Assembly (NCBI GenBank): GCA_002296655.1
Contig: DBIN01000009.1
Location: forward strand, 1 to 38,362
Direction of reading: 5' to 3'
Source of the DNA: Acinetobacter sp. UBA801
GTDB taxonomy: Bacteria; Pseudomonadota; Gammaproteobacteria; Pseudomonadales; Moraxellaceae
DNA: 38,362 nt
The first letter of the stretch is position 1. Every line of letters starts with the position of its first letter. A program made the position numbers and the translations under genes. The notes beneath the pieces were generated by a model. The model saw only the letters and a program-made list of their open reading frames with translations. It had not been told where the DNA came from and did no database searches. Positions 26,753-37,256 of the stretch are shown here, in pieces.

Positions 26753-29700
26753 ATGGCTCACTTTTTTATTCATCGCCCCATTTTTGCATGGGTGATTTCA
26801 TTGGTGATCATGCTGGCGGGGATTATTACCCTCACCAATATGCCAATTGCCCAATATCCGACCATTGCACCGCCAACGGTCACCATTGCTGCAACCTATC
26901 CGGGTGCATCTGCTGAAACGGTGGAAAACACGGTAACACAAATCATTGAACAGCAAATGAACGGCTTGGATGGACTACGCTATATTTCATCCACCAGTGC
27001 GGGTAATGGTGCTGCATCCATTACATTAAACTTTGAACAAGGCATCGACCCAGATATTGCACAGGTTCAAGTACAGAATAAATTACAATCTGCTACGGCG
27101 CTGTTGCCTGATGATGTGCAACGTCAGGGCGTAAAAGTCACCAAATCAGGCGCAAGCTTCTTACAGGTTCTCGCTTTTTACTCACCTGATGAAAGCCTTT
27201 CTGCCGATGACATTAAAGACTATGTTAACTCTAACATTTCTGAACCGCTGAGCCGTGTTGCAGGTGTGGGTGAAGTGCAAGTCTTTGGTGGCTCATACGC
27301 TATGCGTATTTGGATGGATCCTGCCAAAATGGCAAGTTTGCAAGTCACACCAAGTGATATTGCTCAAGCCATTCGCACCCAAAACGCACAGGTTGCGGTA
27401 GGTCAATTGGGCGGCGCACCTGCAATTCAAGGTCAAGCTTTGAATGCGACGGTAACTGCGCAAAGCTTGCTGCAAACACCTGAACAATTTAGCAATATTT
27501 TCCTAAAAAATACCGCTTCGGGCGCTCAAGTGCGCTTGGGTGATGTGGCACGAATTGAACTTGGTGCAGACAACTATCAGTTTATTTCTAAATACAACGG
27601 TAAGCCTGCAGGCGGTGTCGCAATTAGATTGTCTACAGGTGCTAACGCCCTCGATACTGCTGCTGCTGTCGAAGAACGCCTCAAGCAATTACGTCCTAAC
27701 TACCCTGAGGGTTTAAAGGATGAATTGGCCTTTGATACCACGCCATTTATTGAACTTTCGATTAAGAGTGTTGTTAAAACCTTAATTGAAGCGATCATTT
27801 TGGTCTTTATTGTGATGTTCCTGTTCTTACAGAATTGGCGTGCCACAATTATTCCAACTATGGCCGTGCCTGTGGTGGTACTGGGTACTTTTGCCGTAAT
27901 CAATATGTTTGGCTTCTCGATTAACACCCTGACCATGTTTGCCATGGTACTGGCGATTGGTTTATTGGTTGATGACGCAATTGTCGTGGTGGAAAACGTA
28001 GAACGTGTCATGGTCGAAGAACATCTTGACCCTGTAGCGGCAACTGAAAAGTCCATGAAACAGATTTCAGGCGCACTGATCGGGATTACCTCGGTATTGT
28101 CTGCAGTATTCGTACCTATGGCATTCTTTGGTGGGACGACAGGTGTTATTTATCGTCAATTCTCCATTACCCTTGTGACTGCAATGGTGCTATCACTATT
28201 AGTAGCATTGACCTTTACCCCTGCCTTGTGTGCCACGATTCTTAAACAGCACGATTCAAACAAGCCAGAAAGCAACGGTATTTTTGCACGTTTCTTCCGT
28301 TGGTTTAACCGCAGTTTCGATAAGCTCTCAGTTAAATATCAAGGCGGTGTTAACCGCATGACACATCATAAAATCTTCTCGGGGGTTTTATATGCAGTGG
28401 TACTGGGCATTATTGTTTTAGTGTTCCAAAAACTACCATCTTCATTCTTGCCTGATGAAGATCAGGGCGTGGTGATGACACTGGTACAACTCCCACCAAA
28501 TGCAACCTTGGAACGTACTGAAGCTACCATGACCAGCATGACTAACTTTTTCAGAGAAAATGAAAAAGAGCATGTGCAATCGGTGTTTAGTGTTTCGGGC
28601 TTCTCTTTCTCAGGGATTGGTCAAAACGCAGGTATGGCGTTCATTAAGTTAAAAGATTGGAGTGAGCGTACCAGCCCTGAATCACAAATTGGTGCAATTA
28701 TCCAACGTGGTATGGCACTGAACATGATTGTGAAAGATGCGACTTACATCATGCCATTACAGCTTCCTGCGATGCCAGAATTAGGCGTCAGCTCCGGCTT
28801 TAACTTGCAATTGAAAGATGCTGTGGGCAATGGTCATGAAAAACTCACCATGGCACGTAATATAGTGTTGGGTGAAGCAGCGAAAGACCCACGCTTAATG
28901 GGTGTACGTCCAAATGGTCAAGAAGATACACCTCAGTACCGTATTATTATTGACCAAGCGCAAGCAGGTGCGGCAGGTGTCAGCATTGCTGAAATCAACA
29001 GCACGATGGCAATGGCTTGGGGTGGTTCGTACATCAATGACTTCATTGACCGTGGTCGTGTGAAAAAAGTCTATGTACAAGCCGAATCTGATTCACGCAT
29101 GATGCCTGAAGACCTGAACAAGTGGTATGTCCGCAACAACCGTGGTGAAATGGTGCCATTCTCTGCCTTTGCAACAGGTGAATGGACTTATGGTTCACCT
29201 CGTTTGGAACGCTATAACGGTGTATCTGCCAAGAATATTCAAGGTGCGCCTGCGCCAGGCGTCAGTTCTGGTGAAGCCATGCAAGCAATGGAAGAAATTG
29301 TCGCAAAACTACCTTCTATGGGCTTAAACGGCTTTGACTATGAATGGACAGGTTTATCGCTTGAAGAACGAGAATCGGGCGATCAGGCACCATTCCTCTA
29401 TGCACTGTCATTACTGATTGTATTCTTGTGTTTGGCAGCCTTGTATGAAAGCTGGTCTATTCCATTCTCTGTACTATTGGTGGTACCGTTGGGTATTGTC
29501 GGGGCATTATTGCTTACCTTCGGGGGCATGATTTTGTTCAAAAACCCGAACCTATCCAACAACATTTACTTCCAAGTGGCAATCATTGCCGTGATTGGTT
29601 TATCAGCCAAAAACGCGATTTTGATTGTGGAATTTGCCAAAGAGCTACAAGAAAAAGGTGAAGACCTGTTTGAAGCGACTTTGCATGCTGCAAAAATGCG

Positions 29701-29932
29701 TTTACGTCCAATCATTATGACCACGTTGGCCTTTGGTTTTGGTGTATTGCCGCTTGCACTTTCATCAGGTGCGGGTGCAGGTAGCCAGCATTCAGTCGGT
29801 TATGGAGTCTTGGGCGGTGTAATTAGCTCAACCTTGTTAGGGATCTTCTTTATTCCTGTATTCTATGTCTGGATTAGAAGTATCTTTAAATACAAACCAA
29901 AACAACAAAATCATCAGGAGCATGTATCGTGA
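26753..29932 (+). CDS. adeJ: RND multidrug efflux pump AdeJ
   Basis: AdeJ is the inner-membrane proton-drug antiporter of AdeIJK, which exports many antibiotics and other toxic compounds and gives baseline resistance. The 1059-residue protein is full-length for the HAE-1 family (A. baumannii AdeJ is about 1058). The N-terminal [14 protein letters not shown] is typical. [15 protein letters not shown] and the proton-relay Asp pair in [17 protein letters not shown] (about residues 400-416) are present. [13 protein letters not shown], a long periplasmic domain and [20 protein letters not shown] in the second half follow. An AGGAG overlaps the adeI stop codon. Its own stop overlaps the adeK start. 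No frameshift is seen. Confidence 0.97.
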   Translation: MAHFFIHRPIFAWVISLVIMLAGIITLTNMPIAQYPTIAPPTVTIAATYPGASAETVENTVTQIIEQQMNGLDGLRYISSTSAGNGAASITLNFEQGIDPDIAQVQVQNKLQSATALLPDDVQRQGVKVTKSGASFLQVLAFYSPDESLSADDIKDYVNSNISEPLSRVAGVGEVQVFGGSYAMRIWMDPAKMASLQVTPSDIAQAIRTQNAQVAVGQLGGAPAIQGQALNATVTAQSLLQTPEQFSNIFLKNTASGAQVRLGDVARIELGADNYQFISKYNGKPAGGVAIRLSTGANALDTAAAVEERLKQLRPNYPEGLKDELAFDTTPFIELSIKSVVKTLIEAIILVFIVMFLFLQNWRATIIPTMAVPVVVLGTFAVINMFGFSINTLTMFAMVLAIGLLVDDAIVVVENVERVMVEEHLDPVAATEKSMKQISGALIGITSVLSAVFVPMAFFGGTTGVIYRQFSITLVTAMVLSLLVALTFTPALCATILKQHDSNKPESNGIFARFFRWFNRSFDKLSVKYQGGVNRMTHHKIFSGVLYAVVLGIIVLVFQKLPSSFLPDEDQGVVMTLVQLPPNATLERTEATMTSMTNFFRENEKEHVQSVFSVSGFSFSGIGQNAGMAFIKLKDWSERTSPESQIGAIIQRGMALNMIVKDATYIMPLQLPAMPELGVSSGFNLQLKDAVGNGHEKLTMARNIVLGEAAKDPRLMGVRPNGQEDTPQYRIIIDQAQAGAAGVSIAEINSTMAMAWGGSYINDFIDRGRVKKVYVQAESDSRMMPEDLNKWYVRNNRGEMVPFSAFATGEWTYGSPRLERYNGVSAKNIQGAPAPGVSSGEAMQAMEEIVAKLPSMGLNGFDYEWTGLSLEERESGDQAPFLYALSLLIVFLCLAALYESWSIPFSVLLVVPLGIVGALLLTFGGMILFKNPNLSNNIYFQVAIIAVIGLSAKNAILIVEFAKELQEKGEDLFEATLHAAKMRLRPIIMTTLAFGFGVLPLALSSGAGAGSQHSVGYGVLGGVISSTLLGIFFIPVFYVWIRSIFKYKPKQQNHQEHVS

Positions 29933-31371
29933 TGCAAAACTTATGGTCGCATACAGGCCGTGGTATTGCGGTTTCTGCCCTCGCGCTTGCTTTGACAGCT
30001 TGTCAAAGTATGCGTGGGCCAGAACCCGTCGCTCAGACAAGTATTCCAAGCAGCTATACTGCTGCTGCATCGGGTACTTCAGTGGCTGAACAAGGTTATA
30101 AAGATTTCTTTGCCGATCAACGCTTATTACAAGTCTTAGATATGGCATTGAACAATAACCGTGATTTACGCACAGCGACGCTGAATATCCAACGTGCCCA
30201 ACAAGCCTATCAAATTACCGAAAACAACCAGTTACCTACCATTGGTGCAAGTGGCAGTGTATTGCGTCAAGATCAAGGCGGTGGCGCACAAACACGCTAT
30301 AACGTCCTTTTAGGTGTCACTGCTTATGAGTTGGACTTTTGGGGACGTGTGCGCAGCTTAAAAGACAATGCATTGGACAGCTATTTAGCCACCCAAAGCT
30401 CACGCGATGCCACACAAATTGCCTTGATTGGTCAGGTGGCGCAAGCATGGCTGAACTACTCGTTTGCCAATGCCAATTTGAAACTGGCAGACCAAACCTT
30501 AAAAACTCAGCTTGAATCTTACAATCTGAACAAGAAGCGTTTTGATGTCGGCATTGATAGTGAATTACCTGTCCGTCAGGCACAAATTTCTGTTGAAACT
30601 GCACGTAATGATGTCGCCAACTATAAAACCCAAGTCGCGCAAGCACAAAACTTGCTGAACTTGTTGGTGGGCGAACAAGTTCCAAGTGCGTTATTGCCAA
30701 CGCAGCGTGTGACACGTATTACCAACACTACCGCATTTGGTGCAGGTTTACCTAGTGACTTGCTGAATAACCGTCCTGATATTCGTACTGCAGAGTATCG
30801 ACTGTCGGCTGCGGGTGCCAATATTGGCGCAGCAAAAGCACGTTTATTCCCAAGCATTAGCCTTACGGGCAATGCAGGCTATGCATCAACTGACTTGAGT
30901 GATTTGTTTAAATCAGGCAGTTTTGTTTGGGCAGTAGGCCCAAGCATCGACTTGCCAATTTTTGATTGGGGCACACGTCAAGCCAACATCAAAATTTCAG
31001 AAACGGATCAGGAAATTGCGTTGGCTGATTATGAAAAATCAATTCAGTCTGCGTTCCGCGAAGTAAATGATGCTTTGGCAGTTCGTCAAAATATTGGTGA
31101 TCGTTTAGCGGCACAAAAACGCTTGGTTGATGCGACCAATACCACTTACAAATTGTCTAATGCACGCTTCCGCGCAGGCATTGACAACTATTTAACCGTG
31201 TTGGATGCACAGCGTACCTCTTATGCAGCAGAACAAGGTTTATTGTTGTTGGAACAAGCCAATTTGAACAATCAGGTGGAGTTGTATAAATCTTTGGGTG
31301 GCGGTGTAAAAACCAACACTTCAGATGTCACTTCGCAACCTGCATCATCGGCAGAACGTAAAGCACAATAA
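29932..31371 (+). CDS. adeK: RND efflux outer membrane channel AdeK
   Basis: AdeK is the TolC-like outer-membrane exit duct. The 479-residue protein has a signal sequence with lipobox LTAC about 20 residues in (ALALALTACQS), then two repeats of the outer-membrane efflux domain, with RDLRTATLNIQRAQQAYQ, NNQLPTIGASG, YELDFWGRVRSLKD, and in the second repeat RPDIRTAEYRLSAAGANIG. I chose ATG 29932, which overlaps the adeJ TGA by one base and matches the known MQ start of AdeK; GTG 29929 is an alternative with slightly better spacing from AGGAG. Around residues 105-120 it appears a few residues shorter than A. baumannii AdeK. Confidence 0.95.
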   Translation: MQNLWSHTGRGIAVSALALALTACQSMRGPEPVAQTSIPSSYTAAASGTSVAEQGYKDFFADQRLLQVLDMALNNNRDLRTATLNIQRAQQAYQITENNQLPTIGASGSVLRQDQGGGAQTRYNVLLGVTAYELDFWGRVRSLKDNALDSYLATQSSRDATQIALIGQVAQAWLNYSFANANLKLADQTLKTQLESYNLNKKRFDVGIDSELPVRQAQISVETARNDVANYKTQVAQAQNLLNLLVGEQVPSALLPTQRVTRITNTTAFGAGLPSDLLNNRPDIRTAEYRLSAAGANIGAAKARLFPSISLTGNAGYASTDLSDLFKSGSFVWAVGPSIDLPIFDWGTRQANIKISETDQEIALADYEKSIQSAFREVNDALAVRQNIGDRLAAQKRLVDATNTTYKLSNARFRAGIDNYLTVLDAQRTSYAAEQGLLLLEQANLNNQVELYKSLGGGVKTNTSDVTSQPASSAERKAQ

Positions 31372-31426
31372 GTCTTTACGTCTACCTCAAATTGCTGCTT
31401 AACACTTCAAACACAAAGACTAAATT

Positions 31427-31450
31427 AGCTCACTTCGGTGGGCTTTTTTT
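31427..31450 (+). terminator. terminator after adeIJK
   Basis: AGCTCAC (31427-31433) pairs with GTGGGCT (31438-31444) around a TTCG tetraloop, followed by TTTTTT. It ends the PAP2-adeIJK transcript. Confidence 0.92.
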
Positions 31451-31512
31451 ATTGCTTTTTGCCAATACATTTCATATCTTCAATATGCCTTATTTTTAAA
31501 TATTAGAATCTT

Positions 31513-31869
31513 ATGTTGCTCAGTAATCTTGAATCTATACCAGGTCATCGTATTTCACGACAAATTGATGTGGTCTATGGCAGCACAGTACGCAGTAAGC
31601 ATGTGGGGCGCGATTTGTTGGCAGGGCTCAAAAATATTGTCGGCGGTGAGTTAACCGCATATACCGAACTTTTAGAAGAATCCCGTCAAGAAGCGATGGA
31701 TCGTATGATTGCAAAAGCACGTGGTTTAGGTGCCAATGCCATTGTCGGGATTCGCTTTTCTACCTCAAACATTGCCCAAGGTGCTTCGGAATTGTTTGTT
31801 TATGGTACAGCAGTAGTGGTCGAGGCAGATATTCCTAAACTTCCATATCCATTTCCAGTAAGCCCCTAA
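31513..31869 (+). CDS. YbjQ/UPF0145 family protein (short form)
   Basis: The 118-residue soluble protein has the YbjQ fold pattern: VVYGSTVRSKHVGRDLLAGLKNIVGGELTAYTELLEESRQEAMDRMI, then ARGLGANAIVGIRF and FVYGTAVVV. The family is also called heavy-metal-binding domain, after a structural guess; a bound metal is not established. The ATG has no obvious ribosome site but fits the family N terminus. A second YbjQ-type gene starts 31 nt downstream, so the two probably form an operon of paralogs. Confidence 0.88.
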   Translation: MLLSNLESIPGHRISRQIDVVYGSTVRSKHVGRDLLAGLKNIVGGELTAYTELLEESRQEAMDRMIAKARGLGANAIVGIRFSTSNIAQGASELFVYGTAVVVEADIPKLPYPFPVSP

Positions 31870-31900
31870 GCCAAAGATGATTAAACAGGAATAACATCAC

Positions 31901-32335
31901 ATGGATAATTTAATTCTGCAAATTGTTGTCTTTGCGATTTTATTTGCCGTAGGTTTTGGTTTTGGGCGATATAACGAACGCAAACATTTCAAATATTTAG
32001 CCGAACAAGAACTGCGTTTAAGCTATATACAGATTGACAATAACCGCTTCCAGACCAGTCCCAATTTTGGGCAATTGATACACAGTAATGTGGTCATTTC
32101 TCACGATTATTTTAAGTTTGTGATTGCCAATATTCAGAACTTTTTTGGCGGACGATTGACCAGTTATGAAAGTATTGTCGAGCGGGCGCGTCGTGAAGCC
32201 ATCGTCCGTTTAAAATTAGAAGCTGAAAAAATGGGGGCAAATTATATTATGGGTCTGCGTTTAAGCACCACAGAATTAGGGATGCAAGGCGGTATGGTCG
32301 AAGTTTTTGCTTATGGAACGGCGGTTCAGAAATAA
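31901..32335 (+). CDS. YbjQ/UPF0145 family protein with N-terminal membrane helix
   Basis: The 144-residue protein starts with one hydrophobic segment (LILQIVVFAILFAVGFGFG, about residues 4-22), followed by a charged linker and a YbjQ core: FFGGRLTSYESIVERARREAI, KMGANYIMGLRL and VFAYGTAV. It is therefore a membrane-tethered paralog of the gene just before it (31 nt between). AGGAATAAC precedes ATG 31901. What the pair does is unknown; a shared, possibly hetero-oligomeric structure is my inference from the repeat of the core. Confidence 0.85.
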   Translation: MDNLILQIVVFAILFAVGFGFGRYNERKHFKYLAEQELRLSYIQIDNNRFQTSPNFGQLIHSNVVISHDYFKFVIANIQNFFGGRLTSYESIVERARREAIVRLKLEAEKMGANYIMGLRLSTTELGMQGGMVEVFAYGTAVQK

Positions 32336-32399
32336 TTTTATCCCCCTTTCTTATAAAGTGATGCTGCTTATTTTGCAGAAGAGAAGAAGTATCATATGC

Positions 32400-32485
32400 T
32401 TTCACGTAGGGTGAAATTTAATAATCAAAATTCCCTCTCCTGAGCAAGTTTTAAAATACTGTTTAAAACAAAGCGCACGTGAGGG
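32400..32485. repeat. palindromic element after the ybjQ genes
   Basis: TTTCAC (32400-32405) pairs with GTGAAA (32411-32416). Just after, GTTTTAAA (32448-32455) pairs with TTTAAAAC (32462-32469), and CCCTC (32433-32437) with GAGGG (32481-32485), making a nested palindrome of about 53 nt. Neither hairpin is followed by a T-run. It may be a degenerate dispersed palindrome like the one at 19588, or a 3' end structure for the convergent genes. Confidence 0.45.
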
Positions 32486-32528
32486 TTAAGCAGAAATACT
32501 TTTTTAATTTCATATATCGATTAAAAAG

Positions 32529-33335
32529 TCACATCACTTTGGTTTTACGAATCATTTTATATAAAGCACTTGGCGATAATCGCGACACCAACACACCCAG
32601 TTTTTCTTTAGTGCCACCGACCACAATATATTCATCACCAGCCATGAGTGCTTTGACGGTGGTTTGAGCAAAAACATCAGCATCTAAACCATTTTCAATG
32701 GCTTCATCTTGATGTCCTTGTGGTTTGCCTTCACCATTCAACGCATTAAAAGACACATTGGTATTCACAAAACCAGGGAATACCACTGAAACTTGTACGC
32801 CCTGCGCTGCCACTTCTGCACGCAAACTATTCGCCCACATGTGAATGGCACTTTTCGCTGCAGAATATGACGCGCGATATTGCGTACCCAATAGGGCTGC
32901 AACACTAGACACAAAAATAATGCGGCCATGTTTTTGCTGTAAAAAGGTCGGCAAGACCGTTTTGGTCAGAAAGACCTGAGAAAAATAATCCACTTCCATA
33001 ATGGTGCGTTCGGTTTGCATAGTGGTATCGGCAATTAAAGCGCGCTGACTTAAACCTGCATTATTTATTAGCCAATCAATGCGTCCTTTACGTGCCAAAA
33101 CTTGCTCATAGGCATGTAACACCTGACTTTCATTGGTAATGTCTGCACATACAGAAAGATGACGTTCAGGATTCAGCAAACTCATGCGTACTTTTTCAAG
33201 TTCTTCATAACGACGTGCGGTTAAAATCACTTGGGCTCCTTGTAAAGCACACGCTTTTGCCAATGCCTTACCAATGCCAGAAGATGCACCTGTAATCCAC
33301 ACCACTTTATGTTCCAAGTTTTCCCGTTTTGCCAT
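32529..33335 (-). CDS. short-chain dehydrogenase/reductase (SDR)
   Basis: The 268-residue protein is a classical SDR. The cofactor loop TGASSGIG is at residues 15-22, with Arg41-Arg42 after the second strand suggesting NADP preference. NNAG is at 91-94 and the active site has Ser144 with Tyr157 and Lys161 (YSAAK). A PGFVNT motif follows. The C-terminal tail is basic (RKTKVM) and lacks a membrane helix. The substrate is unknown. ATG 33335 follows the unrecognised gene at 33378-34046 by 42 nt, so the two are probably cotranscribed. Confidence 0.93.
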   Translation of the reverse strand: MAKRENLEHKVVWITGASSGIGKALAKACALQGAQVILTARRYEELEKVRMSLLNPERHLSVCADITNESQVLHAYEQVLARKGRIDWLINNAGLSQRALIADTTMQTERTIMEVDYFSQVFLTKTVLPTFLQQKHGRIIFVSSVAALLGTQYRASYSAAKSAIHMWANSLRAEVAAQGVQVSVVFPGFVNTNVSFNALNGEGKPQGHQDEAIENGLDADVFAQTTVKALMAGDEYIVVGGTKEKLGVLVSRLSPSALYKMIRKTKVM

Positions 33336-33377
33336 AACCGTTTGTCCGCGTTATTGAAAAATTTAAGTCATCAACAT

Positions 33378-34046
33378 TTAAGTCTTTGGCTTTGCAGGAT
33401 GCTGCAAAAACCCAAGAAAATGGTTTAAATATATTTCTGCGCTTTCTAAATCGAATTGCGCACCCATTTTGTCTAAGCGTTTATACCCCAGTTGCGTAGT
33501 CAAATGAATCACGCCGTTTAAAGTTTTATCAACCACCAAATTAAATTTCAGCATTTTTTTCGGATCACGAATTAAATAACATACGCCCTGATCAATAATT
33601 TGAGTGAATCCTTTAAATGCTGGCGCAATACATGCACCGTTGCCCTGACGAATTTGCTCAATGCAACCCAAAGTTTCTTTCATGACAATGCTATCGACAG
33701 GATAAGTCACAAAAGCTTGTCCTTCCTGCTGATCCATCATGCTTGCCAGATAATTCACCATAGGCGTTAAGCGTTCATTGCCAAAAAAAGACACCGACCA
33801 CGGCATATATTTTTGCATGGTTTGTATGACTTGCTGAATTATTTTTTCGGACTCACCGTCTAGTGAATGGCTAGAACGTGACATTTCACCAAAAAGCTGC
33901 TCAATAATTTCACAAGAAATATCAGTCAGTACCGCCCCCAAAGCTTTAGATAAACTTTTAATTTCACCCGCATTGAGTTGTTGATGAATGTGTTGAAATC
34001 TTTGATATGTTTCTGGTTTTAATTTTAAAGATACAGCATAAGTCAT
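33378..34046 (-). CDS. unrecognised conserved-looking protein
   Basis: I do not recognise this 222-residue protein. It has no signal peptide or membrane segment. The N-terminal third is helical (for example KPETYQRFQHIHQQLNAGEI and SLSKALGAVLTDISCEII). The middle (TYPVDSIVMKETLGCIEQI, GNGACIAPAFKGF) is mixed alpha/beta with a few cysteines. It ends in a Leu/Phe-rich helix (YLNHFLGFLQHP). Codon use resembles its neighbours, so it looks native. It lies upstream of the SDR gene on the same strand and is divergent from valS. Confidence 0.65.
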   Translation of the reverse strand: MTYAVSLKLKPETYQRFQHIHQQLNAGEIKSLSKALGAVLTDISCEIIEQLFGEMSRSSHSLDGESEKIIQQVIQTMQKYMPWSVSFFGNERLTPMVNYLASMMDQQEGQAFVTYPVDSIVMKETLGCIEQIRQGNGACIAPAFKGFTQIIDQGVCYLIRDPKKMLKFNLVVDKTLNGVIHLTTQLGYKRLDKMGAQFDLESAEIYLNHFLGFLQHPAKPKT

Positions 34047-34098
34047 AACTGAACTTGCCTATTTTGACCGTATTGATGTGTTTTCATCTATTTTAAAA

Positions 34099-34142
34099 TC
34101 CGTTGCTTAAACCCAGTTTAAAACAGTGTTGCAGGCAACGGA
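34099..34142. promoter_or_regulatory. nested inverted repeats between the unknown gene and valS
   Basis: TCCGTTGC (34099-34106) and GCAACGGA (34135-34142) are exact reverse complements 28 nt apart. Within that gap TTAAAC (34107-34112) pairs with GTTTAA (34116-34121). They lie 53 nt from the minus-strand gene start and well upstream of the valS promoter. No T-run follows. A regulator site or structured leader is possible. Confidence 0.5.
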
Positions 34143-34250
34143 GAACTTGAAGTTTTTATCATACTTATCCTCCATCATACGATGAGTTTGCCCAACTGCC
34201 AATTGCGATAAGTTTGGCTGAGTTGAATCTCGCTTAGCGGGCGATTTTTT

Positions 34251-34259
34251 TGCTACAAT
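34251..34259 (+). promoter_or_regulatory. extended -10 promoter for valS
   Basis: TGCTACAAT (34251-34259) is a near-consensus extended -10 element. No good -35 lies 17 nt upstream, as expected for this promoter type. The predicted start near 34266 leaves a leader of about 32 nt before ATG 34298. Confidence 0.55.
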
Positions 34260-34297
34260 AGATGCAATTTTTTATTCACTTTTAACCTGTTCTTACT

Positions 34298-37192
34298 ATG
34301 ACTGATTCAGCGCAAAATATTGCTACAACCTACGATCCTACCGAGATCGAGAAAAAATGGTACAAGACTTGGGAACAAAACGGCTACTTTAAGCCGTCTG
34401 AAAAAGGCGAATCATTCTGTATCATGATTCCGCCGCCAAACGTCACAGGTAGCTTGCACATGGGTCATGGTTTTAACAACGCCATTATGGATGCTCTCAC
34501 TCGCTTTAACCGTATGTCGGGCAAAAATACCTTATGGCAACCGGGTACAGACCATGCAGGTATTGCCACACAAATGGTGGTAGAGCGTCAATTGGGTGCA
34601 CAAGGCATCAGCCGTCATGATTTGGGTCGTGAAAAATTCATCGAAAAAGTCTGGGAATGGAAAGAACAATCTGGTGGCAACATTACTCGTCAAATCCGTC
34701 GCCTCGGTTCCTCAGTAGATTGGTCACGTGAACGCTTCACCATGGATGATGGTTTATCCAATGCTGTAAAAGAAGTGTTTGTAAAACTACACGAAGATGG
34801 TTTGATCTACCGTGGGAAACGTCTGGTTAACTGGGATCCAAAACTGCAAACTGCGCTTTCTGACTTAGAAGTTGAGTCGGATAAAGAAGAAGCAGGTTCA
34901 TTGTGGCACTTCAAATATTTCTTTGAAGACAAGTCACTTCGCACACACGATGGTAAAGATCACATCGTGGTTGCAACGACTCGTCCTGAAACATTACTGG
35001 GTGATACAGCCGTTGCAGTTGCGCTTGATGATGAGCGTTATGCGCACCTTGTTGGTCAAAACATCATCCTGCCAATCACTGGTCGTGCGGTTCCAATCGT
35101 TAAAGATGAATACGTCGACAAAGAATTCGGTACAGGCTGTGTAAAAATTACCCCTGCGCACGACTTCAATGACTATGAAGTGGGTAAACGCTGCGAATTG
35201 CCAATCATCAACATCTTCAACAAAAATGCGGAAGTTCTTGCTGAGTTTGAATACATTGCGAAAGCGGGCGAACAAATTTCTAAAACCATTCCTGCGCCTA
35301 GTGAATATGTTGGTTTAGAGCGTTTTGAAGCACGTAAAAAGATCATTGAACAAGCGGAAGCTGAAGGCTGGTTAGACCAAATCCAACCGTACACGTTGAA
35401 ACCACCTCGCGGTGACCGTTCAGGCGTGATTGTTGAACCTCTACTCACAGACCAATGGTATGTAAAAATTGCGCCACTTGCTCAACCTGCCATTGAAGCG
35501 GTTCAAGACGGTCGTATCAAGTTCGTACCTGAACAATACAGCAACATGTACATGGCGTGGATGAACAACATCCAAGACTGGTGTATCTCTCGTCAATTGT
35601 GGTGGGGTCACCGTATCCCTGCTTGGTACGATGCTGAAGGGAATGTGTACGTTGGTCGTGACGAAGCAGAAGTTCGTGCGAAAAACAACATCCCCGCTGA
35701 CGTTGAATTGAACCAAGACGAAGACGTACTCGATACATGGTTCTCATCGGGTCTTTGGACATTCTCAACCTTAGGTTGGACGGGCGACGAAGCGAAAGAT
35801 AAAGAAAACTATTTCTTAAATACCTTCCACCCGACTGATGTATTGGTGACTGGTTTTGACATCATTTTCTTCTGGGTGGCGCGCATGATCATGATGACCA
35901 TGCACTTCATGAAAAATGAAGATGGCACACCGCAAGTACCGTTCAAAACTGTGTACGTACACGGTTTGGTACGTGATGGCGAAGGTCAGAAGATGTCTAA
36001 ATCTAAGGGCAATGTACTTGACCCATTAGATTTGATTGATGGTGTTGATTTAGAAACTTTAGTACAAAAACGTACAACAGGTTTGATGAACCCTAAACAA
36101 GCGGCGAAGATTGAAAAATCAACCCGCAAAGAATTCCCAGAAGGGATTCAGGCTTATGGTACAGATGCGGTTCGTTTTACCTTCTGTGCATTGGCAAACA
36201 CAGGTCGTGACATCAAGTTTGATATGAAACGTGTGGAAGGTTATCGTAACTTTGCCAACAAAATTTGGAATGCAACTCGTTTTGTATTGATGAATGTTGA
36301 AGGTCAAACGGTTGGTCAAGAAGCACGTCAAGACCTTTGGGAATTACCTGAACAGTGGATTGTAAGCCGTTTACAAAAGGCAGAGCAAGCCGTTCATCAA
36401 GCCTTTGCAACTTACCGTTTAGACTTGGCTGCGCAAGCAATTTATGACTTTATTTGGAATGAATACTGCGACTGGTATGTAGAGCTGACCAAACCTGTTC
36501 TGAATGATGAGTCTGTTTCTGAAGAACGTAAAGCCGAAGTGCGTCGTGTATTACTTGCGGTGATGGAAGCTTCTTTACGTCTCGCTCACCCAATCATGCC
36601 GTACTTGACTGAAGAAATTTGGCAAACCCTTGCGCCAATGATTGGCTTGGGTGGCGAAACCATTATGTTGGCAAACTACCCTGTTGCAGATGAAGCCAAA
36701 ATCAACGAACAAGCCGAAGCAGATATGCAATGGCTACAAGGTTTGATTGGTGCGGTACGTAACATCCGTGGTGAAATGGGTCTAGGTAATGCACGTTTAT
36801 TGCCTGTACTTTTACAGAACACAACGGAAGCGGAAAAAGCTCAAATTTCTCGTATTGAACCCTTGTTTAAGGCATTAGCGAAAGTTGAGAGCATTACTTT
36901 CTTGACGGATGGCGAACAACCGCCATTGTCTTCATCGAGTGTTGTCGGTCATGTGTCTGTATTCGTTCCAATGAAGGGTTTAATTGACCCGAAAGCGGAA
37001 TTGGGGCGTTTGCAAAAAGACTTAGACAAGGTTCAAAAGCAGCATGACCAAATTGCAACTAAACTTGCAAATGAAGGTTTTGTAGCAAAAGCCCCTGCTG
37101 CTGTGGTTGAGGGCGAGAAAGTGAAACTTGCTGAGTTTGCTGATCAGTTAGCGAAGATTAAAGCGAATATGGAGCAGATTGCGGCGCTTTAA
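34298..37192 (+). CDS. valS: valyl-tRNA synthetase
   Basis: ValRS charges tRNA-Val and edits mischarged threonine. The 964-residue protein has the class I signature: HMGH at 54-57 (in [15 protein letters not shown]) and KMSKS at about 565-569. The editing domain lies between them, with [36 protein letters not shown] and, toward the end of the catalytic core, [14 protein letters not shown]. The C-terminal coiled coil ([20 protein letters not shown]) contacts the tRNA. It is complete and starts with ATG 34298; the ribosome site is weak. An extended -10 promoter precedes it and a terminator follows. Confidence 0.98.
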   Translation: MTDSAQNIATTYDPTEIEKKWYKTWEQNGYFKPSEKGESFCIMIPPPNVTGSLHMGHGFNNAIMDALTRFNRMSGKNTLWQPGTDHAGIATQMVVERQLGAQGISRHDLGREKFIEKVWEWKEQSGGNITRQIRRLGSSVDWSRERFTMDDGLSNAVKEVFVKLHEDGLIYRGKRLVNWDPKLQTALSDLEVESDKEEAGSLWHFKYFFEDKSLRTHDGKDHIVVATTRPETLLGDTAVAVALDDERYAHLVGQNIILPITGRAVPIVKDEYVDKEFGTGCVKITPAHDFNDYEVGKRCELPIINIFNKNAEVLAEFEYIAKAGEQISKTIPAPSEYVGLERFEARKKIIEQAEAEGWLDQIQPYTLKPPRGDRSGVIVEPLLTDQWYVKIAPLAQPAIEAVQDGRIKFVPEQYSNMYMAWMNNIQDWCISRQLWWGHRIPAWYDAEGNVYVGRDEAEVRAKNNIPADVELNQDEDVLDTWFSSGLWTFSTLGWTGDEAKDKENYFLNTFHPTDVLVTGFDIIFFWVARMIMMTMHFMKNEDGTPQVPFKTVYVHGLVRDGEGQKMSKSKGNVLDPLDLIDGVDLETLVQKRTTGLMNPKQAAKIEKSTRKEFPEGIQAYGTDAVRFTFCALANTGRDIKFDMKRVEGYRNFANKIWNATRFVLMNVEGQTVGQEARQDLWELPEQWIVSRLQKAEQAVHQAFATYRLDLAAQAIYDFIWNEYCDWYVELTKPVLNDESVSEERKAEVRRVLLAVMEASLRLAHPIMPYLTEEIWQTLAPMIGLGGETIMLANYPVADEAKINEQAEADMQWLQGLIGAVRNIRGEMGLGNARLLPVLLQNTTEAEKAQISRIEPLFKALAKVESITFLTDGEQPPLSSSSVVGHVSVFVPMKGLIDPKAELGRLQKDLDKVQKQHDQIATKLANEGFVAKAPAAVVEGEKVKLAEFADQLAKIKANMEQIAAL

Positions 37193-37220
37193 TGTGTTGT
37201 TAGTTTGATCTAATTTGTGT

Positions 37221-37250
37221 ATAAAGGGCTGATTATTCAGCCCTTTATTT
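37221..37250 (+). terminator. terminator after valS (may also serve the HEPN gene)
   Basis: AAAGGGCTGA (37223-37232) pairs with TCAGCCCTTT (37237-37246) around TTAT, followed by ATTTT. It lies just 7 nt from the stop codon of the convergent gene, so it can end both. Confidence 0.9.
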
Positions 37251-37256
37251 TCAAAA

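Noticed and set aside
27700..28056. Open frame antisense to adeJ
   Set aside because: It is a frame shadow of a conserved membrane protein, rich in Thr/Ser from antisense codons and without a start signal.
32529..34046. Defence or toxin-antitoxin pair from the SDR and the unknown gene
   Set aside because: The SDR has full catalytic motifs of a metabolic enzyme, codon use is like its neighbours, and no toxin pattern is visible in the partner.
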